The translations under genes were made by a program, and so were the position numbers. Source: SG8-41 sp032123035 (GTDB taxonomy: Bacteria; Pseudomonadota; Gammaproteobacteria; Burkholderiales; SG8-41). From it: DNA of 64,000 nt. The notes beneath the pieces are model-generated. The model was not told the origin of the DNA. It saw only the letters and a list, made by a program, of their open reading frames with translations, and made no database searches. The stretch spans positions 1 to 64,000 of the forward strand of contig JAQBFV010000189.1 of the NCBI GenBank assembly GCA_032123035.1, read 5' to 3'. Positions within the stretch are counted from its first letter, which is position 1, and each line of letters opens with the position of its first letter. Below, piece after piece: positions 24,082 through 33,029 of the stretch.

Positions 24082-25623
24082 ATGGCTAAAGAGCACTTGA
24101 TCATATTCGACACGACAATGCGTGACGGCGAGCAAAGCCCGGGCGCCTCGATGACTCGGGAGGAGAAGCTGCGCATCGCGCGCCAACTCGAGCGGATGCG
24201 CGTCGATGTGATCGAGGCAGGGTTCCCGGCGGCCAGCGAGGGCGACTTCGAGTCGGTAAAGGCAGTGGCCTCCATCATCAAGGACAGCACCGTGTGCGGG
24301 CTTGCGCGCGCCAACGAGCGTGACGTCCGGCGCTGCGGGGAGGCGGTAAAGCCGGCGCGCAGCCCGAGGGTGCACACCTTCATCGCGACGTCGCCGATCC
24401 ACATGGAGAAGAAGCTGCGCATGGAGCCCTCACAGGTGATCGAGCAGGCCGTGCGCGCGGTGAAATGGGCGCGCGAGTACACCGACAATGTCGAGTTTTC
24501 GCCTGAGGATGCAGGCCGTTCGGACAGCGATTTTCTCTGCCGTATTTTGGAGCAGGTAATCGCGGCGGGCGCGACCACGATCAACATTCCCGATACCGTC
24601 GGCTACACATTTCCCGAGCATTTCGGGAAGCTCATCGGCACGCTGCGCGAGCGCATCCCGAATTCCGACAAGGTCATCTGGTCGGTGCACTGCCATAACG
24701 ACCTTGGTCTCGCGGTTGCCAACTCCCTGGCGGCGGTGCTGACCGGAGCGCGGCAGGTTGAGTGCACCATCAACGGGCTGGGTGAGCGGGCGGGCAATGC
24801 CGCGCTTGAAGAGATTGTGATGGCCGTGCGCACGCGCCAGGATATCTTTCCCTGCGACACCCGCATCGATACGAGCCAGATCGTTCCGGCAAGCCGGCTT
24901 GTCGCGGGCGTCACGGGCTTTCCCGTTCAGCCCAACAAGGCAATCGTCGGGGCAAACGCGTTCGCGCACGAGGCAGGGATACACCAGGACGGGGTGATCA
25001 AGAGCCGCGACACCTACGAGATCATGCGCGCCGAGGATGTGGGCTGGCATGCGAACCGCCTGGTGCTGGGCAAGCACTCCGGCCGCAACGCATTCCGGCA
25101 GCGCCTGCAGGAGATCGGCACCGTGCTGGAGTCTGAGGAGGCGCTGAACGCCGCGTTCAAGCGCTTCAAGGAGTTGGCCGACAAGAAGCACGAGATTTTC
25201 GACGAGGATCTCCAGGCGCTGATTACTGAGGAGAACCTCGATCACGTCGACAGTGAGCACTACAGGCTCGTCTCGCTAACCGCCCACTCGGAGACCGGCG
25301 AGCAGCCCTTCGCCACGATCGTCGTGTCGGAGGACGGCGCGGAGCGCCGCGCCGAGGCGCGCGGTAGCGGTCCGGTCGACGCTGCGTTCAAGGCGATCGA
25401 GTCCATCGTCGGCAGCGGCGCGGAGCTGCTACTCTATTCTGTCAATAACATCACGACGGGCACGGATTCGCAGGGGGAGGTGACGGTAAGGCTGTCGAAG
25501 AGTGGCCGTATCGTCAACGGGCAAGGGGCCGACACCGACATCGTAGTGGCGTCAGCGAAGGCCTACCTCAACGCGCTGAACAAGCTGCACTCCAAGGTCG
25601 AACGCATCAACCCGCAGGTCTAA
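24082..25623 (+). CDS. leuA: 2-isopropylmalate synthase
   Basis: This 513-residue enzyme condenses acetyl-CoA with 2-oxoisovalerate, the first step specific to leucine. The catalytic TIM barrel starts IFDTTMRDGEQSPGASM (metal-binding Asp), with HCHNDLGLAVANSLA and NGLGERAGNAALEE; the C-terminal regulatory domain (from about residue 390) binds leucine, as in DTDIVVASAKAYLNAL. The ATG at 24082 has GGAG 8 bases upstream and gives the normal N-terminus MAKEHLIIFD. Regulation is likely by leader-peptide attenuation plus leucine feedback. Confidence 0.96.
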   Translation: MAKEHLIIFDTTMRDGEQSPGASMTREEKLRIARQLERMRVDVIEAGFPAASEGDFESVKAVASIIKDSTVCGLARANERDVRRCGEAVKPARSPRVHTFIATSPIHMEKKLRMEPSQVIEQAVRAVKWAREYTDNVEFSPEDAGRSDSDFLCRILEQVIAAGATTINIPDTVGYTFPEHFGKLIGTLRERIPNSDKVIWSVHCHNDLGLAVANSLAAVLTGARQVECTINGLGERAGNAALEEIVMAVRTRQDIFPCDTRIDTSQIVPASRLVAGVTGFPVQPNKAIVGANAFAHEAGIHQDGVIKSRDTYEIMRAEDVGWHANRLVLGKHSGRNAFRQRLQEIGTVLESEEALNAAFKRFKELADKKHEIFDEDLQALITEENLDHVDSEHYRLVSLTAHSETGEQPFATIVVSEDGAERRAEARGSGPVDAAFKAIESIVGSGAELLLYSVNNITTGTDSQGEVTVRLSKSGRIVNGQGADTDIVVASAKAYLNALNKLHSKVERINPQV

Positions 25624-25625
25624 TT

Positions 25626-25639
25626 GAGTGACGAGTGAC
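25626..25639. repeat. Two-unit heptamer repeat GAGTGAC
   Basis: Two exact GAGTGAC units fill the short gap between the leuA stop and the ATG of the DUF2905 gene. Too short to be significant alone, but it fits the heptamer pattern seen at other junctions. Confidence 0.5.
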
Positions 25640-25640
25640 G

Positions 25641-25841
25641 ATGGCGAAGTGGCTGATTACAGCCGGGATCGTGCTCGTTGCGCTGGGTCTGTTGTGGCCC
25701 CTGCTCTCAAAGCTGGGCCTCGGCAGCCTGCCCGGCGACATCAGGGTCGAACGCAAGGGGTTCACGTTCTATTTTCCGATCACCACCGGCATTTTGGTCT
25801 CGCTGGGCATCACGCTCATTCTCTGGATTTTCCGTCGCTAA
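25641..25841 (+). CDS. DUF2905 small membrane protein
   Basis: A 66-residue protein with two membrane helices (WLITAGIVLVALGLLWPLLS and TTGILVSLGITLILWIF) separated by GLGSLPGDIRVERKGFTFYFP, the DUF2905 signature. The ATG at 25641 is preferred over 25635 because it gives the usual MAKWLI-type N-terminus. It follows leuA by 17 bases on the same strand and is probably cotranscribed. Function unknown. Confidence 0.85.
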   Translation: MAKWLITAGIVLVALGLLWPLLSKLGLGSLPGDIRVERKGFTFYFPITTGILVSLGITLILWIFRR

Positions 25842-25844
25842 GGT

Positions 25845-26183
25845 TCATTTTCCATACCGCCGGACATAGGCGATCGCCGCACAGAAGAAGGTGAATGCGA
25901 ATGCGACCTCGGCGAGCGCGAGTTGGGCTGCGATGCCGCGTTCGCTCCATGCGCGCACGACGCCCTCCGCAAAGTAGACGAGGATGAGGAGCATCGACCA
26001 GCGGTAGGTGTAGGGCCTGCCGTGCAGGACTCCACGCAGCGGCACGAGCAGGGGCAGCGTCTTAAGGATCAGCCACGAGCCGCCGGGCCGCAACGGCGCG
26101 AGCCACAGCTCCCAGGCAAGGCAAAGTACCGTGAGGGCAACGAGGCTCCCGCAGGCGGTGAGATAGGCGGCGCGCAGGCTCAC
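25845..26183 (-). CDS. DUF2069 membrane protein
   Basis: A 112-residue membrane protein with about four helices. The conserved GGSWLILKTLPLLVPLRGVL then GRPYTYRWSMLLILVYFAEG matches DUF2069. It converges with the DUF2905 gene (3 bases apart) and its start overlaps the stop of the HugZ-like gene (ATGA type), so it belongs to the wrbA-HugZ-DUF2069 operon on the minus strand. Function unknown. Confidence 0.84.
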   Translation of the reverse strand: MSLRAAYLTACGSLVALTVLCLAWELWLAPLRPGGSWLILKTLPLLVPLRGVLHGRPYTYRWSMLLILVYFAEGVVRAWSERGIAAQLALAEVAFAFTFFCAAIAYVRRYGK

Positions 26184-26896
26184 GCGGCACGGGCCTTCTT
26201 CGCGAGCGCGAGCAGTTGCGCGCGGGCCCCGGTCGCGGTGATGACGGGATGATCGAAATCAACGCGAAGCGCCGCATGTGGCGAGTCGTCGTCCGCGCGC
26301 AGGTCGAATCCGTCGCAGTCGACGCCGACCATGATCGTGCGTGCCGTCTCGCGGCCATGGAAGAAGCGGCAGTAGTCGCGCAAAGCGCGCGTGTGCTCGG
26401 CATTCATGTACCCGACGACGGCATCTTCGTCCACCGCGAACTCGTTGGCGGGCGGAGCGTAGGCCGCGGCGCTAATCCAATGAATGTCGGCAAATCCGGA
26501 GATGAAGCGAACTTGCACTGGCTCAATGCGGAAGAAATCGAAGTCTCCCAGCGCGAGTAACCGCTCGGCGTCGGGGAAGTAGCGCAAGTAACGCGCGCGC
26601 AATGCAGCGAGGTCCCCTTTCGGGCGCGAGGCGTCGCCTATGAGCGTCAGCCGTGCGCGGGCCTGCACGTCGTCGGCCGAATCACTGACCAGCAGGCTTA
26701 CGCGAGAGTCGGCGGCGATGTTGCGGCTGTGCTCGGCAATCCGGCTGACCAGGATCACGGGACGTGCCGCGTGGTCGAGCACGAACGGCACGACGGAGCC
26801 GAAGGGATAGCCGCTGAGCCGTTGCGACAGCGTTGCGAGCGAGCCCGCGTGATGGCGCCTCAGGTAGGCGCGCCCCCCGGCTCCCGGGCTGCTCAT
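26180..26896 (-). CDS. HugZ-like pyridoxamine-phosphate-oxidase-fold protein with DUF2470 tail
   Basis: A 238-residue protein: an N-terminal split-barrel flavin/heme-binding domain (LRRHHAGSLATLSQRLSGYP, GSVVPFVLDH, LLVSD, ARLTLIGDA) and a C-terminal DUF2470 domain (FAVDEDAVVGYMNAEHTRAL). This architecture is that of HugZ/HutZ, linked to heme use or degradation, and of related FMN-binding proteins. Start and stop overlap the neighbouring wrbA and DUF2069 genes by four bases each. Whether it binds heme cannot be decided from the sequence alone. Confidence 0.8.
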   Translation of the reverse strand: MSSPGAGGRAYLRRHHAGSLATLSQRLSGYPFGSVVPFVLDHAARPVILVSRIAEHSRNIAADSRVSLLVSDSADDVQARARLTLIGDASRPKGDLAALRARYLRYFPDAERLLALGDFDFFRIEPVQVRFISGFADIHWISAAAYAPPANEFAVDEDAVVGYMNAEHTRALRDYCRFFHGRETARTIMVGVDCDGFDLRADDDSPHAALRVDFDHPVITATGARAQLLALAKKARAA

Positions 26897-27489
26897 CCGG
26901 CGGATAATTTAAGAGCGATCTCGGAGAGCCGCCGGCCGAGCGCAATGCAAAGCCTGCGCTCATGCTCGGTCACCTGCCGCTCGCTCGCGGCGCCGGCATG
27001 ATGGCTTGCGCCATAGGGGGTGCCGCCCCCAGTGGTCGAAAAAAGTTCGGGCTCGGTGTAGGGCAGGCCCACGATCAGCATGCCGTGATGCAGCAGCGGC
27101 AGCATCATCGACATGAGGGTGGTCTCCTGGCCGCCGTGCGGGCTCGCGGTCGAGGTGAATACGGCGGCGGGTTTGCCCGAGAGCGTGCCCTTCAACCACA
27201 GCTCGCCGGTGGAGTCCCAGAAGTACTTCATGGGCGCTGCCATGTTGCCGAAGCGGGTGGGGGAGCCGAGCGCGATGCCGATGCATTCCGCGAGATCCTT
27301 GTGCTCCGCATACGGCGCGCCCGCGACAGGCACTGCGGGCGCGACGGCTTCGGACACGCTGGACACCTTGGGGACAGTACGCAGGCGCGCTGCGCAGCCA
27401 CGCACCTGTTCCACGCCGCGCGCGACCAGCTGCGCCATCTCTTTCACGGCGCCGGTGTGGCTGTAGTAGAGAACGAGGATTTCGTGCAT
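26893..27489 (-). CDS. wrbA: NAD(P)H:quinone oxidoreductase WrbA
   Basis: A 198-residue flavodoxin-like quinone reductase. FMN-binding patterns: VLYYSHTGAVKEMAQLVARG (phosphate loop), GSPTRFGNMAAPMKYFWDST and FTSTASPHGGQETTLMSM. WrbA reduces quinones by two electrons, avoiding semiquinone radicals, and is commonly a stress protein. First gene of a three-gene minus-strand operon; its start region overlaps that of the divergent YihY gene, so promoters must interleave. Confidence 0.93.
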   Translation of the reverse strand: MHEILVLYYSHTGAVKEMAQLVARGVEQVRGCAARLRTVPKVSSVSEAVAPAVPVAGAPYAEHKDLAECIGIALGSPTRFGNMAAPMKYFWDSTGELWLKGTLSGKPAAVFTSTASPHGGQETTLMSMMLPLLHHGMLIVGLPYTEPELFSTTGGGTPYGASHHAGAASERQVTEHERRLCIALGRRLSEIALKLSAG

Positions 27490-27553
27490 GGCAACGGGCC
27501 GGGAAGATGGCGAGTATTATATAGCCGGTATCCTCGGGACCGGAGTCACAAGC

Positions 27554-28804
27554 TTGCCGAAAAAAGCGCCATCCCTGGTCGAATTTGTGCGCATCGTCGG
27601 ACAGCGGTTCGTCGAGGAGCGCTGCCTGCAGATCGCCTCGAGCCTCACGTACACGACGCTGCTCGCCATCGTCCCGATTATCACGGTGGCGCTGATACTG
27701 ATCTCGGCCTTTCCCGTGTTCCGTGAGCTGATGGACCAACTCCACCAGTTCATGCTCAAGAGCATGCTGCCGGAATCGGCGGGTGCGATCGCCGGCTACG
27801 CGCAGCAGTTCACGCAGAACGCGGCCCGGCTTACCGCGGTGGGTCTGCTGTTCCTGTTCGTGACCGCGATGGTCGTGCTCCTGACGATCGACAAGGCGCT
27901 CAACCAGATCTGGCGCGTGCCCCGGCCGCGGTCACTCGTCCAGCGCGTGTTCATCTACTGGGCGCTCCTGACCGTGGGGCCGGTGCTGATCGGCGCCAGC
28001 CTCTCGCTCACCTCGTGGGTCGTCACGCTGTCTCTGGGGCTGGTGCGGGACGTGCCCTACGCGGGCCTCGTATTGCTCAAGATAGTGCCAATCCTCCTCA
28101 CCGGAGGGGCCTTTGCGTTGCTCTACGTCACTTTGCCCAACCGGCGTGTCCTCGTACGCGACGCGCTCTCGGGCGGTTTTCTCGCCGCGCTGGCGTTCGA
28201 GGGAATGAAGCAGGGCTTCGCAGCCTATGTCACCCATTTCCCGACCTACACGCTCGTCTACGGGGCGTTCGCGAGCGTGCCGATCTTTCTGCTTTGGATC
28301 TACCTGTCGTGGCTGGTGGTCCTGTTCGGCGCGGTCACGGCTGCGGTGATGCCCGAATGGCGGGAGCGTGCCTCACAAGTCGAGCCGGTGCCCGGTTCGC
28401 AGTTCCTGGACGCGTTACAGATCCTGCGCCTGCTGTGGGAAGCCCACCGCGCCGGCGAAATCGTCGCGGTGTACCGGCTGCACGGTGTCATCAATGTGTC
28501 GATTGACCGGATCGAGGCCATTCTCGACGCGATGGACCGCGCTCGCTGGGTTGGGCGGGTGGGGCGCGGTTGGGCGCTCATCAAGGATGCAGCGGAGGTG
28601 TCCGTGGCCGAAATCTATCACTTGTTCGTGTTCCGGACCGGCGCCCGCGTTGCTACGCGGCAATCGGGGCGGGAACTCGACCAACTCGCACTGGAACTTG
28701 CGGGCGGAATCGAGGACGGTCTTCAGCTGTCGCTCGAAGAACTATTCCTCAAGGCGGCCCGGGCGGAGACAACCGTCAGCCCGATGCGCGCGCAGGTGGT
28801 ATGA
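27554..28804 (+). CDS. YihY/RBN family inner membrane protein
   Basis: About 416 residues. The YihY domain (first ~270 residues) has six membrane helices with LQIASSLTYTTLLAIVPIIT, GLLFLFVTAMVVLLTIDKAL and YVTHFPTYTLVYGAFASVPI. The C-terminal ~130 residues form a cytoplasmic winged-helix-like region, as in longer proteobacterial members. Once called RNase BN, the family is now regarded as a transporter of unknown substrate. The open frame begins at 27488 but a TATTAT box at 27515-27520 lies inside it, so I favour the TTG at 27554 (LPKKAPSLVEF) as start; this is not certain. Confidence 0.83.
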   Translation: MPKKAPSLVEFVRIVGQRFVEERCLQIASSLTYTTLLAIVPIITVALILISAFPVFRELMDQLHQFMLKSMLPESAGAIAGYAQQFTQNAARLTAVGLLFLFVTAMVVLLTIDKALNQIWRVPRPRSLVQRVFIYWALLTVGPVLIGASLSLTSWVVTLSLGLVRDVPYAGLVLLKIVPILLTGGAFALLYVTLPNRRVLVRDALSGGFLAALAFEGMKQGFAAYVTHFPTYTLVYGAFASVPIFLLWIYLSWLVVLFGAVTAAVMPEWRERASQVEPVPGSQFLDALQILRLLWEAHRAGEIVAVYRLHGVINVSIDRIEAILDAMDRARWVGRVGRGWALIKDAAEVSVAEIYHLFVFRTGARVATRQSGRELDQLALELAGGIEDGLQLSLEELFLKAARAETTVSPMRAQVV

Positions 28805-28860
28805 GGACCGGCCGCGGTTTTCGCCAAGTGATTCGGCGCCGGACCTGACCAGGCCGCGGA

Positions 28861-29505
28861 TCAGCTTTCGGCGCGAGCGCGTTGCGCGCCCTCTGCGGAC
28901 TGGGTCGAATAATTCCAGTTGCGCTGCCAGGCGCGCACCACCATGTTGGGGTACTCGGGTCTGCCCAGGCTGCCGTTGTAGCGGCCGAGGGCGCGATAGA
29001 GATTGCCCTTTTCGATGTCCAGGTAATGGCGCAGGATCACGCAACCGTAGCGCAGGTTGGTGCGCAGGTGGAAGAGATTGTGATCCTGGTTGCCGATGAG
29101 CTTGTGCCAGAAGGGCATCACCTGCATGAAGCCGCGCGCGCCGGCGCGCGACACGGCGTACTTGCGAAAATTGCTCTCGACCTGGATCACGCCGAGCACC
29201 AGTTGGGGATCGAGGCCGGCGCGTTTGGCTTCGTAGTGCACGCTGACGAGGAACGCCTCCCGTGCGTGCTGGTCGGGCATGCGTTTAGCGAGTCGCTGCG
29301 ACATCGCGCGCAACCAGTGCCGTGCCTGCGACTCGGTCTTGAATGCGAGATAGGGGACCGCCTGATCGGCGATCGCCTTGTGAAGCACGCCCTGCACGCT
29401 CGTTGAGAGCGGCTCATACGCCTGCGCTCCGGCGCGTGCCGTTGCGGGTACGGTCAACGCGAGCGCGGAACAAATCCAGAAGATGGCGTAAGCTATGTCT
29501 CGCAC
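28861..29505 (-). CDS. Lytic transglycosylase (SLT domain), secreted
   Basis: A 214-residue protein with a signal peptide (cleaved after about ATARA) and an SLT lysozyme-like domain. The catalytic glutamate is in VIQVESNFRKYAVS, followed by GARGFMQVMPFW and YNGSLGRPEYPNMV. It should cleave peptidoglycan to 1,6-anhydromuropeptides in the periplasm. Its ATG overlaps the end of proS by 13 bases, so the two share a transcript. A second transglycosylase is at 59119, and the AmpD amidase at 45765 would recycle the products. Confidence 0.87.
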   Translation of the reverse strand: MRDIAYAIFWICSALALTVPATARAGAQAYEPLSTSVQGVLHKAIADQAVPYLAFKTESQARHWLRAMSQRLAKRMPDQHAREAFLVSVHYEAKRAGLDPQLVLGVIQVESNFRKYAVSRAGARGFMQVMPFWHKLIGNQDHNLFHLRTNLRYGCVILRHYLDIEKGNLYRALGRYNGSLGRPEYPNMVVRAWQRNWNYSTQSAEGAQRARAES

Positions 29506-31205
29506 ACCCTTGATTTTACGTAATTTACAACATCTGGCAAGGCAATAGTTGTCGCTTTCGCGTCGCGCCGTCCCTGATATTCGAGCTGCCCGCCCTTGAG
29601 GCCCCGCTCGCCCACCACCAAACGGTGCGGGATACCGATCAACTCGAGGTCGGCAAACATGACACCGGGGCGCTCGTCCCGGTCGTCGAGTAGCACTTCA
29701 ATGCCGGCCTGCTGTAGCTCGTGGTAGAGCCGCTCGGTGGTCTCGCGCACCTGGGCGCTCTTGCCAAGGCCGATCGGCGCCAGCGCCAGCTCGAACGGCG
29801 CGATCGCGCGGGGGAAGATGATCCCGCGCGCGTCGTGGTTCTGTTCGATAGCCGCGGCAGCAATGCGGCTCACGCCAATCCCATAGCAGCCCATTTCCAT
29901 GATCTGCGATTTTCCGGCTTCGTCGAGGAAGCTCAGATTCAATGCTTTTGAATACTTGGTCCGCAGTTGGAAGATGTGGCCGACCTCGATGCCGCGGCAA
30001 ATTTCCAGCGTGCCCTTGCTGTCGGGGCTGGGATCGCCAGCCACGGCGTCGCGAATGTCGGCCACTATTGGTTCCGGAAAGTCGCGGCCAAGGTTGGCTC
30101 CGGTGTAGTGATGGTCGTCGGTATTTGCGCCGACGACAAAATTCGCCATGGCGGCTACCGTTCGATCGGCGATGACGGTCGCGTGGAACCCGACCGGCCC
30201 GAGCGAGCCAGGATCCGCGCCAAAGGCCTGGCGGATGGCCTCCGGCGTCGCGAACGCCACCGGCGTTTTGACTTGTGTCAGCTTGCTCGCTTTCACCAGA
30301 TTGAGCTGGTGGTCACCGCGCACCATCATCAGCACGGGTCGCCCGTCAGCGCCGTCCACGCAGACCGCCTTCACCGTTCTCTCCGCCGGCACCTTCAGGA
30401 ACGCGCACAGATCCGCGATCGTCTTGACGCCAGGCGTATGCACGCGCTGCAGCTCTTGATCGGGTGCCGGACGGGGTACCCTCGGGGCCATGGCCTCGGC
30501 AAGCTCCACGTTGGCCGCATAGTCGGAGTCCGGACAAAACGCGATCGCGTCCTCGCCCGAATCCGCGAGCACATGGAATTCGTGCGAACCGGTGCCGCCG
30601 ATCGCTCCCGTGTCAGCTGCGACCGCGCGGAACCTGAGACCGAGCCGGGTGAAGATCCGCGTGTAGCAAGCGTGCATTTCCCGGTAGGTCTGGTGGAGAT
30701 CAGCCTCGTTCGCATGGAACGAATAAGCGTCCTTCATCACGAACTCGCGCGCGCGCATCACGCCGAAACGCGGCCGGATCTCGTCGCGGAACTTGGTCTG
30801 GATCTGGTACAGCTTCAGGGGAAGCTGACGGTAGCTCTTAATTTCGCGCCGCACCAGGTCACTCACGACCTCCTCGTGCGTAGGCCCGAAGCAGAAATCG
30901 CGCTGATGGCGGTCCTTGAGGCGCAGGAGCTCGGGACCATACTGCTCCCAACGCCCCGATTCCTGCCAGAGCTCGCCCGGCTGCACGGCGGGCATCAGGA
31001 GCTCGATCGCGCCGCTCGCGTTCATCTCCTCGCGCACGATCGCCTCGATCTTGCGCAGCACGCGCAGGCCGAGCGGCATCCAGCTGTAGATGCCTCTCGC
31101 GAGTTGCCGCACCAGTCCGGCCCGCAGCATCAACCGGTGGCTGATCACCTCGGCCTCGGCCGGGTCTTCCTTGAGCGTTGCGATGAAGAACTGCGAAGCG
31201 CGCAT
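29493..31205 (-). CDS. proS: Prolyl-tRNA synthetase (bacterial type)
   Basis: A 570-residue class II synthetase of the bacterial type with an INS editing domain inserted between motifs 2 and 3. Motif regions: ASQFFIATLKEDPAEAEVIS at the start, YQIQTKFRDEIRPRFGVMRA (motif 2), and GCYGIGVSRIAAAAIEQNHD (motif 3); the C-terminal anticodon domain follows. It charges tRNA-Pro; a tRNA-Pro gene lies at 41515. Divergent from the spermidine-synthase-like gene and near rppH, as in other betaproteobacteria. Confidence 0.95.
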   Translation of the reverse strand: MRASQFFIATLKEDPAEAEVISHRLMLRAGLVRQLARGIYSWMPLGLRVLRKIEAIVREEMNASGAIELLMPAVQPGELWQESGRWEQYGPELLRLKDRHQRDFCFGPTHEEVVSDLVRREIKSYRQLPLKLYQIQTKFRDEIRPRFGVMRAREFVMKDAYSFHANEADLHQTYREMHACYTRIFTRLGLRFRAVAADTGAIGGTGSHEFHVLADSGEDAIAFCPDSDYAANVELAEAMAPRVPRPAPDQELQRVHTPGVKTIADLCAFLKVPAERTVKAVCVDGADGRPVLMMVRGDHQLNLVKASKLTQVKTPVAFATPEAIRQAFGADPGSLGPVGFHATVIADRTVAAMANFVVGANTDDHHYTGANLGRDFPEPIVADIRDAVAGDPSPDSKGTLEICRGIEVGHIFQLRTKYSKALNLSFLDEAGKSQIMEMGCYGIGVSRIAAAAIEQNHDARGIIFPRAIAPFELALAPIGLGKSAQVRETTERLYHELQQAGIEVLLDDRDERPGVMFADLELIGIPHRLVVGERGLKGGQLEYQGRRDAKATTIALPDVVNYVKSRVCET

Positions 31206-31267
31206 GCCTGTCGCCGATCGGCAAAAGCCATTATTCTACCGAACTGCCTGATCTGAAGAGCGAACCA

Positions 31268-32062
31268 ATGGGGTTTTTTGCCAAGTGGCTACTGGGCAAG
31301 TCGACGAATGACCCGCAGTCTGTCTACGTAACCGAGCGTTTCGGGGTGCGGTCTTTGCACATCGGCAGCGATACGATCCAGAGCTCGATGCGGCTTGCGC
31401 GTCCGAACGATCTCGAGCTGGCCTACACGCGCAGCATGATGGCTTTCCTGCTCTTCAACGAGCGGCCGGGACGCGCGCTGATGATCGGCATGGGCGGTGG
31501 CTCGCTCGCGAAGTTTGTCTACCACCAGCTGCCGTCGGTGGCGATCGATGTGGTCGAGGTAAGTTCCCGTGTGGTCGTGATCGCGCGGCAGCAATTTTTT
31601 GTGCCACCGGACGACGAGCGTTTGCGGGTGCACATCGGTGACGGGGCCGAGTGGGTTGCCCGCGTCGGGGCGGCCACGGACGTCATCGTCGTTGACGGCT
31701 TTGAGGGCGACTCGCAAGTCGAGGAACTGTCAACGCGTGCTTTCTACCAGGCATGCCTGAACCGGCTCGCGCCGCGCGGCGTACTGGTCGTAAACCTCTG
31801 GGGCTCGGACCGGCGGTTTCACGAGTATCTCGAGCGCATCGAGGCCGCGTTTCCCGCTGGCACGCTGTGCCTGCCCGCCGAAAAGCCGGGCAATGTCATC
31901 GTATTCGGCTTTCGCGACAGTCCGGGCAATCCCAATTGGGATGAGCTGGAACGCAAAGCCATTGAGCTGCGGGAGTGTTACGGGCTCGAGTTTCCCAAGT
32001 TCGTGCAAGGTCTGCGCAAGATGAACCGCTGGGATGAGCACCGGCTCTACGCCCAACTGTGA
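31268..32062 (+). CDS. Spermidine-synthase-like aminopropyltransferase/methyltransferase fold protein
   Basis: A 264-residue Rossmann-fold protein of the spermidine synthase superfamily: ALMIGMGGGSLAKFVYHQLP (nucleotide-binding glycine loop), VVEVSSRVVVIARQQF and DVIVVDGFEGDSQ. It lacks the complete N-terminal beta-hairpin region of true SpeE and starts with a short amphipathic segment (MGFFAKWLLGK). Such stand-alone homologues are common beside rppH and proS in betaproteobacteria and their substrate is unknown, so polyamine synthesis should not be assumed. Confidence 0.8.
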   Translation: MGFFAKWLLGKSTNDPQSVYVTERFGVRSLHIGSDTIQSSMRLARPNDLELAYTRSMMAFLLFNERPGRALMIGMGGGSLAKFVYHQLPSVAIDVVEVSSRVVVIARQQFFVPPDDERLRVHIGDGAEWVARVGAATDVIVVDGFEGDSQVEELSTRAFYQACLNRLAPRGVLVVNLWGSDRRFHEYLERIEAAFPAGTLCLPAEKPGNVIVFGFRDSPGNPNWDELERKAIELRECYGLEFPKFVQGLRKMNRWDEHRLYAQL

Positions 32063-32140
32063 TGCGTGCGCAAAAGCCTATCGTTCCCCGCTAAACTATG
32101 AAAAAATCGTTGCAACTGACAGGGCAGCAGGGGATTTCCC

Positions 32141-32674
32141 ATGATCGATCGTGACGGCTACCGCCCGAACGTCGGCATTATTGTATGTAATTGGAAAAAT
32201 GAGGTTTTCTGGGGTAAGCGGGTCAAAGAGCATTCATGGCAGTTTCCGCAAGGTGGCATTAAACCCGGCGAAAGCCCGGAAACGGCGATGTACCGCGAGC
32301 TCGAGGAAGAAGTAGGCCTCCATCCACGGCATGTGCGGATACTCGGGCGCACACGCGAATGGCTGCGTTATGAGGTGCCGGAGCAGTGGCTGAGGCGCGA
32401 GTGGCGCGGGAATTACCGCGGACAAAAGCAGATCTGGTATTTGCTGCTGCTCATCGGCCGTGACTGCGATGTCCGGTTGCGCGCGTCGGCCAAGCCTGAA
32501 TTCGACGCTTGGCGGTGGCACGACTACTGGGTCCCGATGGACGCCGTGATCGAATTCAAGCGCGGCGTCTACCAGCGGGCACTCGAGGAGCTCGCGCCAT
32601 TGTTGCGCCGCCGCCAGGGTCAGCGCGGGCCCGCCCGGGGGCGTGGAGCCGCGAACGCCGTCGAGCGAGGATGA
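32141..32674 (+). CDS. rppH: RNA pyrophosphohydrolase RppH
   Basis: A 177-residue Nudix hydrolase that removes pyrophosphate from the 5' end of transcripts, starting RNA decay. It opens MIDRDGYRPNVGIIVCN, and the Nudix box is complete: GGIKPGESPETAMYRELEEE then VGL. WKNEVFWGKRVKEHSWQFPQ and RGQKQIWYLLLL are RppH-specific. The C-terminal 25 residues are Arg/Gly-rich and unlike the E. coli protein. No strong terminator follows; a perfect palindrome without T run lies at 32760-32787. Confidence 0.94.
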   Translation: MIDRDGYRPNVGIIVCNWKNEVFWGKRVKEHSWQFPQGGIKPGESPETAMYRELEEEVGLHPRHVRILGRTREWLRYEVPEQWLRREWRGNYRGQKQIWYLLLLIGRDCDVRLRASAKPEFDAWRWHDYWVPMDAVIEFKRGVYQRALEELAPLLRRRQGQRGPARGRGAANAVERG

Positions 32675-32759
32675 TCCCGCTCCTCAAGCGTCCCGCGCGC
32701 AGCGTCTATTAATTGCCACGCACCGGACCCGCGGTGTGGTACCTCGCCGATAACGAAGG

Positions 32760-32787
32760 CGGCGGCGTGTTGATCAACACGCCGCCG
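32760..32787. terminator. Perfect 28-base palindrome after rppH, possible terminator or binding site
   Basis: GGCGGCGTGTTGA is followed directly by its complement (32761-32786), and one more C-G pair flanks it. Transcribed, it gives a very stable hairpin 90 bases after rppH. There is no T tract on either strand, so it may act as a transcript-stabilising structure or a protein site rather than an intrinsic terminator. Confidence 0.5.
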
Positions 32788-32892
32788 TTCTCGCTCAAGC
32801 TGGCCCCCAACTCAAGAACGTCGCTCACCCTCGCTATGTTTTCATTCCCAGCTGCATGGATTTGCGTTTTGCGCCTCGCGGGCCCATCCGTG

Positions 32893-32921
32893 TTGACAGC
32901 CTGAATAGCCATCACTATACT
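32893..32921 (+). promoter_or_regulatory. Strong sigma-70 promoter of rubrerythrin
   Basis: A perfect -35 TTGACA (32893-32898), a 17-base spacer and TATACT (32916-32921) make this one of the best vegetative promoters in the window. The expected start is near 32928, leaving a leader of about 100 bases before rubrerythrin. Confidence 0.88.
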
Positions 32922-32932
32922 CAGTTCACAGA

Positions 32933-32947
32933 TTAGACTTAGTCTAA
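32933..32947. promoter_or_regulatory. Candidate operator palindrome downstream of the rubrerythrin -10
   Basis: TTAGACTTAGTCTAA is a perfect 7-1-7 inverted repeat covering the expected transcription start. A repressor bound here would block initiation. The shape recalls sites of Rrf2-type iron-sulfur regulators, but the identity is a guess. Confidence 0.5.
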
Positions 32948-33029
32948 AGCCTGTCTCGGCAGAGCAAAGTAAGTCAGTGCTTCCATACCGGTATATCATT
33001 GTTAACTCGTTGATTTAAAGGAGAAGGAT

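Larger units (their letters stand above)
32675..33029. other. Intergenic region between rppH and rubrerythrin
   Basis: About 355 bases with no gene. It contains a long perfect palindrome (32760-32787), an AT-richer stretch, and then the rubrerythrin promoter with its own small palindrome. A short open frame (32713-32904) reads through the palindrome and has no coding character. Confidence 0.7.
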
